From: Streptomyces diastaticus subsp. diastaticus
Lineage (GTDB): Bacteria; Actinomycetota; Actinomycetes; Streptomycetales; Streptomycetaceae
Reading direction: 5' to 3'
DNA: 64,000 nucleotides
Assembly (NCBI RefSeq): GCF_011170125.1
Contig: NZ_BLLN01000005.1
Span: 1,736,001 to 1,800,000, forward strand
Below are positions 1 through 8,852 of the stretch, piece after piece. How positions within the stretch are numbered: position 1 is the first letter of the stretch; each line of letters starts with the position of its first letter. The notes beneath the pieces are model-generated. The model was not told where the DNA came from, searched no databases, and saw only the letters and a program-made list of their open reading frames with translations. A program made the position numbers and the translations under genes.

Positions 1-2634
1 GCCTCCGCCGAGCTCGACCAGATGCAGCGCATCGAGACGACGCTGCTCACCGAGATGGAGCAGAAGGCCCGTGAGCTGCGCAACGAGGCCGAGCGCGACG
101 CGTACATCAACGGTGCGCTGATCCTCCTGGTCCTCGGCGTGTGGCTGGTCGGCGCCTTCGTGGTGTCCCGGTCGATGATCCGCTCGCTGCGCCGCCTCCA
201 GGACACCGCCACCAAGGTCGCCCAGGAGCGGCTGCCCGAACTGGTCCAGCAGCTGTCCGAGTCGGACCCGCAGGATGTCGACACCTCGGTGGAGTCCGTG
301 GGCGTGCACTCCCGCGACGAGATCGGCAAGGTGGCCGCGGCCTTCGACGACGTGCACCGCGAGGCGGTCCGCCTCGCCGCCGACCAGGCGTTGCTGCGCG
401 GCAACGTCAACGCGATGTTCACCAACCTCTCGCGCCGCAGCCAGGGCCTGATCCAGCGCCAGCTCTCGCTCATCTCCGAACTGGAGTCCCGCGAGGCCGA
501 CCCGGACCAGCTCTCCTCCCTCTTCAAGCTCGACCACCTCGCGACCCGTATGCGCCGTAACGGTGAGAACCTCCTGGTCCTCGCCGGTGAGGAACCGGGC
601 CGCCGCTGGACGCGGCCCGTCCCGCTGGTCGACGTGCTCCGTGCCGCCGCCTCCGAGGTGGAGCAGTACGAGCGCATCGAGCTGGCGTCGGTGCCCGCCA
701 CCGACGTCGCGGGCCGCGTCGTCAACGACCTCGTGCACCTCCTCGCCGAGCTGCTGGAGAACGCCACGTCGTTCTCCTCGCCGCAGACCAAGGTCAAGGT
801 CACCGGTCACGCCCTGCCCGACGGGCGGGTGCTGATCGAGATCCACGACACCGGCATCGGCCTCTCCCCCGAGGACCTCTCCGCGATCAACGAGCGGCTC
901 GCGCAGCCGCCGACGGTGGACGTCTCGGTCTCGCGCCGCATGGGGCTGTTCATGGTCGGCCGTCTCTCGCAGCGTCACGGCATCCGCATCCAGCTGCGCC
1001 CCTCCGACTCGGGCGGCACGACCGCGCTGGTCATGCTCCCCGTCGACATCGCCCAGGGCGGCAAGAAGGTACCGCCGAAGAAGGGCCCCGCGGGCGTTCC
1101 GCCGGGCGGCCCCGGCGGGCGCCGTCCCGGCCCCGGCGGCCCCGGCGGCCCCGGTGGTGCCGGTGGCCAGCTCGGTGCGGGCCAGGGACGCGGTCAGGTC
1201 GGCTCCTCCTCGCCCCGTGCGGCGCTGCCCGGACGCGAGCCCGGCGCGGCGATGCGCGGCGACGCCCCTCAGCAGGGCGGCTCCACCAACCTCTTCGGCG
1301 CGGCCCCCGCGCCGGGCGGCCGAGGCCCGTCGCGGCCCGGCCAGGGCTCCGGGCAGAACGGCCCCGGCGGTCTGTTCGGCGGCGGCCCCGGCTCCGGGGC
1401 GGACCGCGGTGCCCGCCAGGGCGGCCCCGGCCAGTCCCCGTTCGGGGCGCCCTCCGGCGGCGACCAGCGGCCGCAGATACCGGTCCAGCGGCAGGACGAC
1501 ACCGGGGCCGACAGCCTCGGCGCGGTCCCGCCGAACGGGCCGGGCGTGCGCGCCGACGGCCGTCGCAGGCCGCAGCTACCCCCGCGGCCGGGCGGCGGTC
1601 AGCTGCCGCCGAGCGGCCCCAGGGCGGAACTGCCGGCGGCGCCGGGCGGCGAGCAGTCGCGGCCGAGCTGGTCGACCGAGCACGCGGCGGCGCACGACAC
1701 GCCGCGCGGCCACGACGAACCGGACGCCACCGCGCAGTTCCCGGCCGTCTCCGAGCAGCAGGGCCCGGGCGCCACGGGGCAGTTCCCCGCGGTGCGCGAG
1801 CCGCGGCAGGGTGGCCAGGACGCGTACGGTCCCGCTGCCACGGGCCAGTTCCCGGTTCCGGGGTACGAGCAGGGTCACAGCGGTGGCCAGGCTCCGTACG
1901 ACGAGCTGTCGGGCGCCGACGCCACCTCGCGGTTCCCGGCGGTCCCCGCGCAGCAGCAGGGCACGCAGGGCGGCTACCAGGACGGCGGCCACCAGGGCTT
2001 CCAGGGTGGCCATCAGGGCCAGGAGCAGCAGGGCGGCTACGACCTGTTCGGTCAGGGCGGCCGGCAGCCCGGCGGGCCCGGACTGCCGCAGGAGCCGCGC
2101 GGTGGGCAGGACGAGCTGCCCCCGTCGGGCCGCGGCCCCGGCGACGGCGGGACCCCGCTCTACGACACGCTGGAGACCAACTGGTTCCGCGGTCAGGGCG
2201 GCGAGCCGCAGGCCGAGCCGGACCCGCAGCAGGCCGCCCAGGCACCCGAGCCGCTGCGGCCCCGGACCCCGGAGCGGCCCGTGCCGCAGCGGCGTCCGGC
2301 GGCTCCGGCGGCCAGCTCCTGGCGGCCCTCGCCCAACGACGAACTGGTGAAGCAGGCCGAGCGGGTCCGCCAGCCCTCCGCGGGCGGCGTCACCACCTCG
2401 GGCCTGCCGCGCCGGGTCCCCAAGGCCAACCTCGTGCCGGGTACGGCCGAGCAGCAGCAGCACCCCACCGGTCCTCAGGTCTCGCGCGCCCCCGACGACG
2501 TGCGTGGCCGGCTGACCAATCTCCGTCGGGGCATCCAGCAGGGTCGCTACCAGAGTGGTCAGGGAGGCGCGCCGCAGGGCGACGGCTCCCGGACCGGTGG
2601 TTACCCCGGCCCCTCTCACCAGCAGGAGCGTTAG
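1..2634 (+). CDS. cvnA: Conservon sensor-kinase-like protein CvnA (first conservon), 5' end outside window
   Basis: The reading frame is open from the first base, so the N-terminus lies upstream. One membrane segment is visible at about bases 112-177, followed by a HAMP-like linker. A histidine-kinase-type ATPase domain follows, with an N-box (LLAELLENAT, near 740-768) and a G-box (HDTGIGL, near 844-864). From about base 1066 the protein is a roughly 500-residue Pro/Gly/Gln-rich, probably disordered tail. This tail carries four AT-x-x-FP motifs and ends in a short conserved block containing SGLPRRVPKANLV. CvnA proteins are membrane-bound and work with CvnB, CvnC and the CvnD GTPase. The stop codon directly abuts the cvnB start. 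The missing N-terminus probably holds a first membrane segment and the sensor region, as in the second copy. Confidence 0.93.
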   Translation, partial: ASAELDQMQRIETTLLTEMEQKARELRNEAERDAYINGALILLVLGVWLVGAFVVSRSMIRSLRRLQDTATKVAQERLPELVQQLSESDPQDVDTSVESVGVHSRDEIGKVAAAFDDVHREAVRLAADQALLRGNVNAMFTNLSRRSQGLIQRQLSLISELESREADPDQLSSLFKLDHLATRMRRNGENLLVLAGEEPGRRWTRPVPLVDVLRAAASEVEQYERIELASVPATDVAGRVVNDLVHLLAELLENATSFSSPQTKVKVTGHALPDGRVLIEIHDTGIGLSPEDLSAINERLAQPPTVDVSVSRRMGLFMVGRLSQRHGIRIQLRPSDSGGTTALVMLPVDIAQGGKKVPPKKGPAGVPPGGPGGRRPGPGGPGGPGGAGGQLGAGQGRGQVGSSSPRAALPGREPGAAMRGDAPQQGGSTNLFGAAPAPGGRGPSRPGQGSGQNGPGGLFGGGPGSGADRGARQGGPGQSPFGAPSGGDQRPQIPVQRQDDTGADSLGAVPPNGPGVRADGRRRPQLPPRPGGGQLPPSGPRAELPAAPGGEQSRPSWSTEHAAAHDTPRGHDEPDATAQFPAVSEQQGPGATGQFPAVREPRQGGQDAYGPAATGQFPVPGYEQGHSGGQAPYDELSGADATSRFPAVPAQQQGTQGGYQDGGHQGFQGGHQGQEQQGGYDLFGQGGRQPGGPGLPQEPRGGQDELPPSGRGPGDGGTPLYDTLETNWFRGQGGEPQAEPDPQQAAQAPEPLRPRTPERPVPQRRPAAPAASSWRPSPNDELVKQAERVRQPSAGGVTTSGLPRRVPKANLVPGTAEQQQHPTGPQVSRAPDDVRGRLTNLRRGIQQGRYQSGQGGAPQGDGSRTGGYPGPSHQQER

Positions 2635-3057
2635 TTGAGTCCGATGAGCCAGGCGGCACAGAATCTGAACTGGTTGATCACCAATTTCGTGGACAACACC
2701 CCCGGGGTGTCGCACACGGTGGTGGTCTCCGCCGACGGACTCCTTCTGGCGATGTCCGAAGGCTTCCCCCGCGACCGCGCCGACCAGCTCGCCGCCGTCG
2801 CGTCGGGGCTGACCTCGCTGACCGCCGGGGCGTCCCGGATCTTCGAGGGCGGCCCGGTCAACCAGACCGTGGTCGAGATGGAGCGCGGCTTCCTCTTCAT
2901 CATGTCGGTCTCGGACGGTTCGTCCCTCGCGGTGCTGGCGCACCCGGAGTGCGACATCGGCCTGGTCGGCTACGAGATGGCGCTGCTGGTCGACCGCGCG
3001 GGTGCCGTGCTCACGCCGGACCTGCGCGCCGAGCTCCAGGGAAGTCTCCTGCACTAG
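2635..3057 (+). CDS. cvnB: Conservon roadblock/LC7-domain protein CvnB (first conservon)
   Basis: This 140-residue protein is a single roadblock/LC7 domain, the family that acts as partner or GTPase-activating subunit of MglA/Ras-like GTPases. It begins at TTG immediately after the cvnA stop; an internal ATG four codons later is an alternative start. The N-terminal NWLITNFVDNTPGVSHT and the VVVSADGLLLAMSEG strand are typical of the family. It is nearly identical to the CvnB of the second conservon, and bases 2665-2804 match that copy exactly. It is translated in one operon with cvnA and should act at the membrane with CvnA and CvnD. Confidence 0.95.
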   Translation: MSPMSQAAQNLNWLITNFVDNTPGVSHTVVVSADGLLLAMSEGFPRDRADQLAAVASGLTSLTAGASRIFEGGPVNQTVVEMERGFLFIMSVSDGSSLAVLAHPECDIGLVGYEMALLVDRAGAVLTPDLRAELQGSLLH

Positions 3058-3185
3058 CCCGACCCGCACGACGTACGGCCGCACAACCGTCCGAACACCA
3101 TCCAAGCCCGGCCGCTCAGCCTTCCCCCCACCGCCGGCCCAGTCAGACGGCACGCAGACCCCTTGCTGTCCCGCCCGGAGGATCC

Positions 3186-3596
3186 ATGACCCCGCCCAGT
3201 CCCTCTCATGACCCGTACGGAGCTTCCCAGCATGCCTCGTACGGCGAGGAGGGTGATCAACCGCTGGTCCGTCCGTACGCGATGACCGGCGGCCGGACCA
3301 GGCCCCGCTACCAGCTCGCCATCGAGGCGCTGATCAGCACGACGGCCGACCCGGCGCAGTTGCAGGGGCTGCTTCCCGAGCACCAGCGAATCTGCCACCT
3401 CTGCCGTGAGGTCAAGTCGGTGGCGGAGGTGTCGGCCCTGCTGTCGATGCCGCTCGGCGTCGCCCGGATCCTCGTCGCCGACTTGGCGGAGGCCGGGCTT
3501 GTCGCCATCCATCAGCCCGGCGGCGACGAGAACGCCGGGGGCCAGCCAGACGTGACACTGCTCGAAAGGGTGCTCAGTGGACTTCGCAAGCTCTAA
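3186..3596 (+). CDS. cvnC: Conservon DUF742 protein CvnC (first conservon)
   Basis: The product is a 136-residue DUF742 protein, the third component of a conservon. The ATG at 3186 has a GGAGG Shine-Dalgarno about five bases upstream. Upstream in-frame codons are read only in a longer spurious frame. The conserved core begins at PLVRPYAMTGGRTRPRYQLA and contains HRICHLC-like and winged-helix-like segments (SVAEVSALLSMPLGVARILVADL). The last 20 bases overlap the cvnD start, which indicates translational coupling. The C-terminal third is identical to the second conservon's CvnC, whereas the N-terminal region is shorter and different. The exact biochemical role of DUF742 is not established; a link between CvnB and CvnD is inferred from conservon work. 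Confidence 0.93.
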   Translation: MTPPSPSHDPYGASQHASYGEEGDQPLVRPYAMTGGRTRPRYQLAIEALISTTADPAQLQGLLPEHQRICHLCREVKSVAEVSALLSMPLGVARILVADLAEAGLVAIHQPGGDENAGGQPDVTLLERVLSGLRKL

Positions 3597-4158
3597 CGGC
3601 GGAGCGGCCCGCTCCACCACCAGCGCGAAAATCGTGGTGGCGGGCGGCTTCGGCGTGGGCAAGACCACGTTCGTCGGAGCCGTATCGGAGATCAACCCGC
3701 TGCGCACCGAAGCCGTCATGACCAGCGCATCCGCCGGCATCGACGACCTCACCCACACCGGCGACAAGACCACCACCACCGTCGCCATGGACTTCGGCCG
3801 CATCACCCTCGACCAGGACCTCATCCTCTACCTCTTCGGCACCCCCGGACAGGACCGCTTCTGGTTCATGTGGGACGACCTCGTCCGCGGCGCCATCGGC
3901 GCCGTCGTCCTCGTCGACACCCGCCGCCTCGCCGACTGCTTCCCCGCCGTCGACTACTTCGAGAACAGCGGACTCCCCTTCGTCATCGCCCTCAACGGCT
4001 TCGACGGACACCAGCCCTACGCCCCCGAAGAAGTACGCGAAGCCCTCCAGATCGGCCCCGACGCCCCCATCATCACCACCGACGCACGCCACCGCGCCGA
4101 CGCCAAATCCGCCCTCATCACCCTCGTCGAACACGCCCTCATGGCCCGACTCAAGTAG
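3577..4158 (+). CDS. cvnD: Conservon Ras/MglA-like GTPase CvnD (first conservon)
   Basis: This is a 193-residue small GTPase. The P-loop GGFGVGKTT is near residues 23-31, the switch II element GTPGQDR is near residues 88-94, and an N-x-F-D base-recognition motif (ALNGFDG) is visible. The GTG start lies inside the end of cvnC. CvnD is the GTP-binding output of the conservon, cycling under control of CvnA/CvnB. The protein differs from the second CvnD only in the last residue (Lys versus Arg), and the DNA is identical up to base 4151. A strong hairpin follows at 4192-4229. Confidence 0.96.
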   Translation: MDFASSNGGAARSTTSAKIVVAGGFGVGKTTFVGAVSEINPLRTEAVMTSASAGIDDLTHTGDKTTTTVAMDFGRITLDQDLILYLFGTPGQDRFWFMWDDLVRGAIGAVVLVDTRRLADCFPAVDYFENSGLPFVIALNGFDGHQPYAPEEVREALQIGPDAPIITTDARHRADAKSALITLVEHALMARLK

Positions 4159-4500
4159 AGTCGTCGCCAAGGAAGTTGTGTGAAGACCTCCCAGCGGCGG
4201 GCTGTGTCCTTGGACACGGTCCGCCGCTGTGTTCATAACGTTTCGACAGACAATTACCTCGGCGCCGCCACGGGTCGCGGTCGATCCGTGCCGCTGCGCG
4301 CACGACCTTCCGGGCATTTGCCGCCGCTCACCGTTTATGCCCGGCTTGTCTCCGGAGCGGCTCCACCTGTGAAGCCGCTCCAGGCTGTTTGGAGGACCAC
4401 CGCCTGACGTGCTGGAATGCGTCGAACTGCCCAGTAGCACACGGGCCTGGAGACGTCTGCGGCCCCGCCCGGGTGCCGCCGCCGAGAGGTTGTTGGTCGA
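4159..4500. other. Intergenic region between the two conservons
   Basis: This 342-base gap holds the terminator hairpin of the first conservon and must carry the promoter of the second. It is less GC-rich near 4232-4260. I see no open reading frame with convincing codon bias and could not assign a promoter with confidence. Confidence 0.6.
4192..4229 (+). terminator. Probable terminator of the first conservon
   Basis: The 18-base arms at 4192-4209 and 4212-4229 pair almost completely (CAGCGGCGG with CCGCCGCTG, inner GTGTCC with GGACAC). It lies 33 bases after the cvnD stop and is GC-rich with no long T-run, as is usual in Streptomyces. It would separate the two conservons into two transcripts. 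Confidence 0.65.
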
Positions 4501-7500
4501 GTGAGGCGAAGCACGACGAGCCCCGCACCGCCGTCGCGGGGCAACTTCACCCCGCCGCAGCGCGCTGCGGCGTCTCCCGCTCAGGACGCGGGTGAGGCCG
4601 CCGCTCCCCGTGGGAGCGACCATCGGCTCTCCCCACGCAACTGGCGGGTGCCCGCGCGGCTCAACGCCATTCTCCTGCTGCCCGTGGCGGTCGGCCTGGT
4701 GGTCGGCGGCTTCCAGGTGTCGGGGTCCATCGACACCTGGCGTGAGGCCCAGGACGCGGAGAAGACGGCGCGGGTCGTCGAGGCGGCGCTGAACTACGGC
4801 AACCGCCTCATCGAGGAGCGCGACGTCTCCGCCGAACCCTTCCTCAAGGGCAAGCGGAACGACGGCGAGGTCGTCAAGGCGCGCGCCGCGACCGACGCGG
4901 CGGGTGAGGAGTTCGACGTCGCCGTCCGTTCCATGCCGGACAAGCCCGGCCTCAAGCGCCGGCTGGACGCGTTCCGCGACGTGGAGCCGAACCTGGAGCC
5001 GCTGCGTGAGGCGGCGTACACGAAGAAGCTGAAGGGCGTCGAGACCGAGGAAGGCTACGTCGCCGTCCAGCACCCGCTGATGGAGTTCGCCAACGAGCTC
5101 GGTCTGGGCACCGGCAACATCACCACCTACGGCCGCACCTCCTACGCGATCTCGCTGACCAAGGCGGCCCTGTCGCTCCAGCGCTCACTCGGCATGCACC
5201 TGCTGGTCAACCCCGGACCGGACGCGGCCAGCCTCGGCAAGCAGCGCGTCGCGCTCAGCAGTTACGCCTACCTCGAGGGCATCGCGATCGAGGAGTACAC
5301 CTCCAGCGGTATGGCGGAGGACGAGAAGAAGCTGGTCGCCGGGCAGAAGGAGCTGGAGGCGAAGGCCGAGAAGCAGGCCCGCGAGGCCGCTTCCGAGGCC
5401 CGGGCCGCCGGCGAGCGCTACGTCGCGCCGCCCTCCGGCCAGCAGGCCATCGCGCTGATGGTCAACCCGGCCGGCACACCGGAGTCCCTGGCCGCGCGGG
5501 GGCTGACGCCCGAGACGTGGTGGGCGCAGACCACCGCCAAGTTCGACCTGTACCACACCCTCGAGTCGGATCTCGCCGAGAACGCGGTGCAGGAGGCGGC
5601 GCAGATCGCCTCGGACGCCAAGCGTGACGCGATCATCACCGGCGTCGCGGTGATCCTGGCCCTGCTGGCGGCGTTGGTCATCGCCGCGATGATGGCCCGG
5701 CAGATGGGCCGCTCCATGCGCCAGCTGCGCAGTGCCGCGTTCAGCGTGGCCGAGCAGCGGCTGCCGTCCCTGGTCGACCAGCTCTCGCGGACCGATCCGG
5801 GCCAGGTCGACACCCGGGTCGAGCCGATCCCGATCACCTCCACGGACGAGATCGGCGAGATCGCCCGCGCCTTCGACCAGGTGCACCGCGAGGCCGTGCG
5901 GCTCGCCGCCGAGCAGGCTCTGCTGCGGGGCAACGTCAACGCGATCTTCACCAACCTCTCGCGCCGCAACCAGTCCCTCATCGAGGGCCAGCTGACGCTG
6001 ATCACCGGCCTGGAGAACAACGAGGCCGACCCGGACCAGCTCGAGAACCTCTTCAAGCTCGACCACCTCGCGACGCGTATGCGCCGCAACGGTGAGAACC
6101 TCCTGGTCCTCGCCGGTGAGGAGCCGGGCCGCCGCTGGGACCAGCCGGTCCCGCTGGTGGACGTGTTGCGCGCCGCCTCCTCCGAGGTGGAGCAGTACGA
6201 GCGCATAGAGATGTCCGGGGTGCCGGAGGCGGAGATCCACGGCCGCGCCGTGACCGACCTCGTCCACCTCCTCGCCGAGCTTCTGGAGAACGCGACGACG
6301 TTCTCCTCGCCGCAGACCAAGGTGAAGGTGACCGCGACGCGGCTGCCCGACGGCCGGGTCATGGTGGAGATCCACGACAAGGGCATCGGCCTGACCGCCG
6401 AGGACTTCGCCGACATCAACCACAAGCTGGCCAACCCGCCCACGGTGGACGTGGCGGTCTCCCAGCGGATGGGCCTGTTCGTGGTCGGCCGCCTCGCGGA
6501 CCGGCACGGCATCCGGGTCCAGCTGCGCCCCTCGGGCGAGCAGGCCGGCACGACCTCGCTGGTCATGCTCCCGGACGCGATCACCCACGGTGGCGGTGGC
6601 GCGGACGGCCCGGACTCCGAGTTCACGGTCTCCTCGATCATCCCCGAGCAGCAGGCGCACGAGGTGGCACCGCTGCGCACCGCGGCCGAGCTGGGCTTCG
6701 ACGACAACCGCTACCGCGCGGACCAGGCCGGCGAGTTCCAGGACCTGGACCCGGTGGGCCGTTCGCTGCTGCGCGAGGAGCGCCGGGCCGCGCTGGAGTC
6801 CCAGCACGACCAGGGCCACTTCCCCGACGGCCGTCCGCTCTTCCGCGACGAGGCGCCCGGCCAGGGTGACGCGCGGGAGTACGGATTCGACGAGCGCCAG
6901 GCTGTTCCCGGCCAGGGTTTCGACGGCGGCTTCGGCGACCAGGGCTTCGGTGGCTCGCAGGCGGTCCCCGGCACCCAGGGCGGCCACGAGGCCGACTGGC
7001 AGGGCCAGGGCTTCCCGGCGGCCGACGGCACGCAGGGCGGCCAGGTGGGCCAGTACTCCGGGTACGCCGCCAACCAGGGCTACGCGGAATCCGGCTTCGA
7101 CGCCGGAAACGGCGGTGCTCAGGACGACTGGCCCGGACAGAACGGGTACCAGGACGGCTACGCGTCCCCGTTCGGCCAGGAAGCGGAAGGCTTCCCGCAG
7201 GCCGACGGAGGCTCGTCGGGCGGCGTGGGCTTCGAGCGGCCCGGCCCCGCGCCGAGCGCCATCGGCGACGTCACGGACGCGGGCCTCCCGCGCCGCGCCC
7301 CCGGAGGCGCCGGTCGGCAGCAGGGCCGGCCCCAGGGTGAGCCGGGTGGCCGAATACCGCCGCAGCCCTCGTCCGGAGAGCGGAACCTTTCCGTGGACGG
7401 CGGCGACAACGACGACTGGCGATCGTCCAACGACGACCGCTGGATGGAGGCGGGCAAGCTCAAGCGGCCGCAGTCCGGGGGGACGACGTCCTCCGGTCTG

Positions 7501-7719
7501 CCCCGCCGGGTGCCGAAGGCCAACCTGGTCGAGGGCACGGCCGAGCAGACCCCGCAGGGCGGCCCCCAGGTCTCCCGCGACCCCGAGGACGTGCGGGGCA
7601 GGCTCAGCAACCTGCGCCGCGGCGTCCAGCGGGGCCGCACCGCAGGAAGTGACACGAACGGCCAGGCTTCGCCGGATCAGCACCGCGGGCCTGACAGCAC
7701 CTACGACCAGGAGCGTTAG
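4501..7719 (+). CDS. cvnA: Conservon sensor-kinase-like protein CvnA (second conservon) with extracellular nitrate-sensor-type domain
   Basis: The protein has 1072 residues. After a disordered start it has membrane segment 1 (about residues 54-71), a helical extracytoplasmic region (about 72-376) resembling the nitrate/nitrite-sensing (NIT) domain, membrane segment 2 (about 377-397), and a HAMP linker. An ATPase domain follows with an N-box (LLAELLENAT, about 588-597) and a G-box (HDKGIGL). The tail after about residue 700 is Gly/Gln-rich and ends in the same SGLPRRVPKANLV block as the first CvnA. The kinase core is closely similar to the first copy and the extracellular and tail regions much less so. 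The start is GTG at 4501, preceded by GAGAGG. It is the first gene of the second conservon. Confidence 0.94.
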   Translation: MRRSTTSPAPPSRGNFTPPQRAAASPAQDAGEAAAPRGSDHRLSPRNWRVPARLNAILLLPVAVGLVVGGFQVSGSIDTWREAQDAEKTARVVEAALNYGNRLIEERDVSAEPFLKGKRNDGEVVKARAATDAAGEEFDVAVRSMPDKPGLKRRLDAFRDVEPNLEPLREAAYTKKLKGVETEEGYVAVQHPLMEFANELGLGTGNITTYGRTSYAISLTKAALSLQRSLGMHLLVNPGPDAASLGKQRVALSSYAYLEGIAIEEYTSSGMAEDEKKLVAGQKELEAKAEKQAREAASEARAAGERYVAPPSGQQAIALMVNPAGTPESLAARGLTPETWWAQTTAKFDLYHTLESDLAENAVQEAAQIASDAKRDAIITGVAVILALLAALVIAAMMARQMGRSMRQLRSAAFSVAEQRLPSLVDQLSRTDPGQVDTRVEPIPITSTDEIGEIARAFDQVHREAVRLAAEQALLRGNVNAIFTNLSRRNQSLIEGQLTLITGLENNEADPDQLENLFKLDHLATRMRRNGENLLVLAGEEPGRRWDQPVPLVDVLRAASSEVEQYERIEMSGVPEAEIHGRAVTDLVHLLAELLENATTFSSPQTKVKVTATRLPDGRVMVEIHDKGIGLTAEDFADINHKLANPPTVDVAVSQRMGLFVVGRLADRHGIRVQLRPSGEQAGTTSLVMLPDAITHGGGGADGPDSEFTVSSIIPEQQAHEVAPLRTAAELGFDDNRYRADQAGEFQDLDPVGRSLLREERRAALESQHDQGHFPDGRPLFRDEAPGQGDAREYGFDERQAVPGQGFDGGFGDQGFGGSQAVPGTQGGHEADWQGQGFPAADGTQGGQVGQYSGYAANQGYAESGFDAGNGGAQDDWPGQNGYQDGYASPFGQEAEGFPQADGGSSGGVGFERPGPAPSAIGDVTDAGLPRRAPGGAGRQQGRPQGEPGGRIPPQPSSGERNLSVDGGDNDDWRSSNDDRWMEAGKLKRPQSGGTTSSGLPRRVPKANLVEGTAEQTPQGGPQVSRDPEDVRGRLSNLRRGVQRGRTAGSDTNGQASPDQHRGPDSTYDQER

Positions 7720-7720
7720 T

Positions 7721-8143
7721 GTGAGCCCGATGAGCCAGGCGGCACAGAACCTGAACTGGTTGATCACCAATTTCGTGGACAACACCCCCGGGGTGTCGCA
7801 CACGGTGGTGGTCTCCGCCGACGGACTCCTTCTGGCGATGTCCGAAGGCTTCCCCCGCGACCGCGCCGACCAGCTCGCCGCCGTCGCGTCCGGTCTGACC
7901 TCCCTCACCGCCGGGGCGTCCCGGATCTTCGAGGGCGGCGACGTGAATCAGACAGTTGTGGAGATGGAGCGGGGATTCCTCTTCATCATGTCCATTTCCG
8001 ACGGCTCGTCCCTCGCGGTACTCGCCCACCCGGAGGCGGACATCGGTCTCATTGGGTACGAGATGGCCCTTCTCGTGGACCGCGCGGGTACGGTACTCAC
8101 CCCCGATCTGCGGGCGGAGCTCCAGGGAAGCCTTCTCAACTGA
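7721..8143 (+). CDS. cvnB: Conservon roadblock/LC7-domain protein CvnB (second conservon)
   Basis: This 140-residue roadblock/LC7 protein is almost the same as the first CvnB. Differences are few and mostly in the second half (for example EGGDVNQ instead of EGGPVNQ, and EADIGLI instead of ECDIGLV). The GTG start is one base after the cvnA stop. Bases 7751-7890 are identical to 2665-2804. It is the likely partner or regulator of the CvnD GTPase and is co-transcribed with cvnA. Confidence 0.95.
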   Translation: MSPMSQAAQNLNWLITNFVDNTPGVSHTVVVSADGLLLAMSEGFPRDRADQLAAVASGLTSLTAGASRIFEGGDVNQTVVEMERGFLFIMSISDGSSLAVLAHPEADIGLIGYEMALLVDRAGTVLTPDLRAELQGSLLN

Positions 8144-8165
8144 CAGACAGGCAGTACGTTTTAAC

Positions 8166-8196
8166 GCCGCGTGGCCGTAAAGTTTCGCCACGCGGC
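8166..8196 (+). other. Intra-operon hairpin between cvnB and cvnC of the second conservon
   Basis: Perfect 10-base arms (GCCGCGTGGC at 8166-8175 and GCCACGCGGC at 8187-8196) surround an AT-richer loop. The first conservon has no counterpart at this place. It could trim expression of the distal genes or stabilise a processed end. The function is inferred only from position. Confidence 0.5.
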
Positions 8197-8234
8197 TCCC
8201 GATGACGGCGCCCGGTACAGCAGGAGGAGGAGAC

Positions 8235-8852
8235 GTGGCATCAACCCCCGACGGCTCGCAGCCCTACTGGGCCCATGGCTACGGCCAGGGCCGGCCTCAG
8301 GGGCAGGGTGACGACGCCCCCGCGAACCCGTACGACTTCCCCTCCTCCGCGCCAGGCGGCCAGCAGCCTTACCAGAACCCGGGCCACCATCCGGGTCCCT
8401 ACGGGCAGCCGTACGAGCAGCAGCCGTACCAGCAGCCGCCGGCGCCGCGGACCGAACCGGTGCAGCCTCCGCAGCAGCGCGGGGCGCCGTCGTCTGCCGG
8501 CCAGGGCGCGAGCAACCCGCTGGTGCGCCCGTACGCGATGACCGGCGGCCGTACGCGGCCGCGCTACCAGCTCGCCATCGAGGCGCTGGTGCACACCACG
8601 GCCGATCCCTCCCGGATGCAGGGGCAGTTGCCCGAGCATCAGCGGATCTGCCACCTGTGCCACGAGATCAAGTCGGTCGCCGAGATCTCGGCACTCCTCT
8701 CCATACCCCTTGGTGTGGCCCGGATCCTCGTCGCCGATTTGGCGGAGGCCGGGCTTGTCGCCATCCATCAGCCCGGCGGCGACGAGAACGCCGGGGGCCA
8801 GCCAGACGTGACACTGCTCGAAAGGGTGCTCAGTGGACTTCGCAAGCTCTAA
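8235..8852 (+). CDS. cvnC: Conservon DUF742 protein CvnC (second conservon)
   Basis: The GTG at 8235 is preceded by an excellent AGGAGGAGGAG, giving 205 residues; an in-frame ATG at 8202 lacks a comparable site. The first roughly 90 residues are a Pro/Gln/Tyr-rich, probably disordered extension with repeated PYxQ(P)-type motifs, absent from the shorter first CvnC. The rest is the DUF742 core starting at NPLVRPYAMTGGRTRP. Its final 38 codons are the same as in the first CvnC, and from base 8739 the DNA is identical to the first copy. It overlaps cvnD by 20 bases. Confidence 0.93.
   Translation: MASTPDGSQPYWAHGYGQGRPQGQGDDAPANPYDFPSSAPGGQQPYQNPGHHPGPYGQPYEQQPYQQPPAPRTEPVQPPQQRGAPSSAGQGASNPLVRPYAMTGGRTRPRYQLAIEALVHTTADPSRMQGQLPEHQRICHLCHEIKSVAEISALLSIPLGVARILVADLAEAGLVAIHQPGGDENAGGQPDVTLLERVLSGLRKL

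Noticed and set aside
1576..3153. Long antisense frame over the first conservon (525 codons)
   Set aside because: It lies opposite cvnA/cvnB and has no domain. Long antisense frames are expected in high-GC Streptomyces DNA because of third-position bias.
5185..7908. Long antisense frame over the second cvnA (907 codons)
   Set aside because: The opposite strand has a clear CvnA and the antisense product is Val/Arg/Leu-rich with no known motif.
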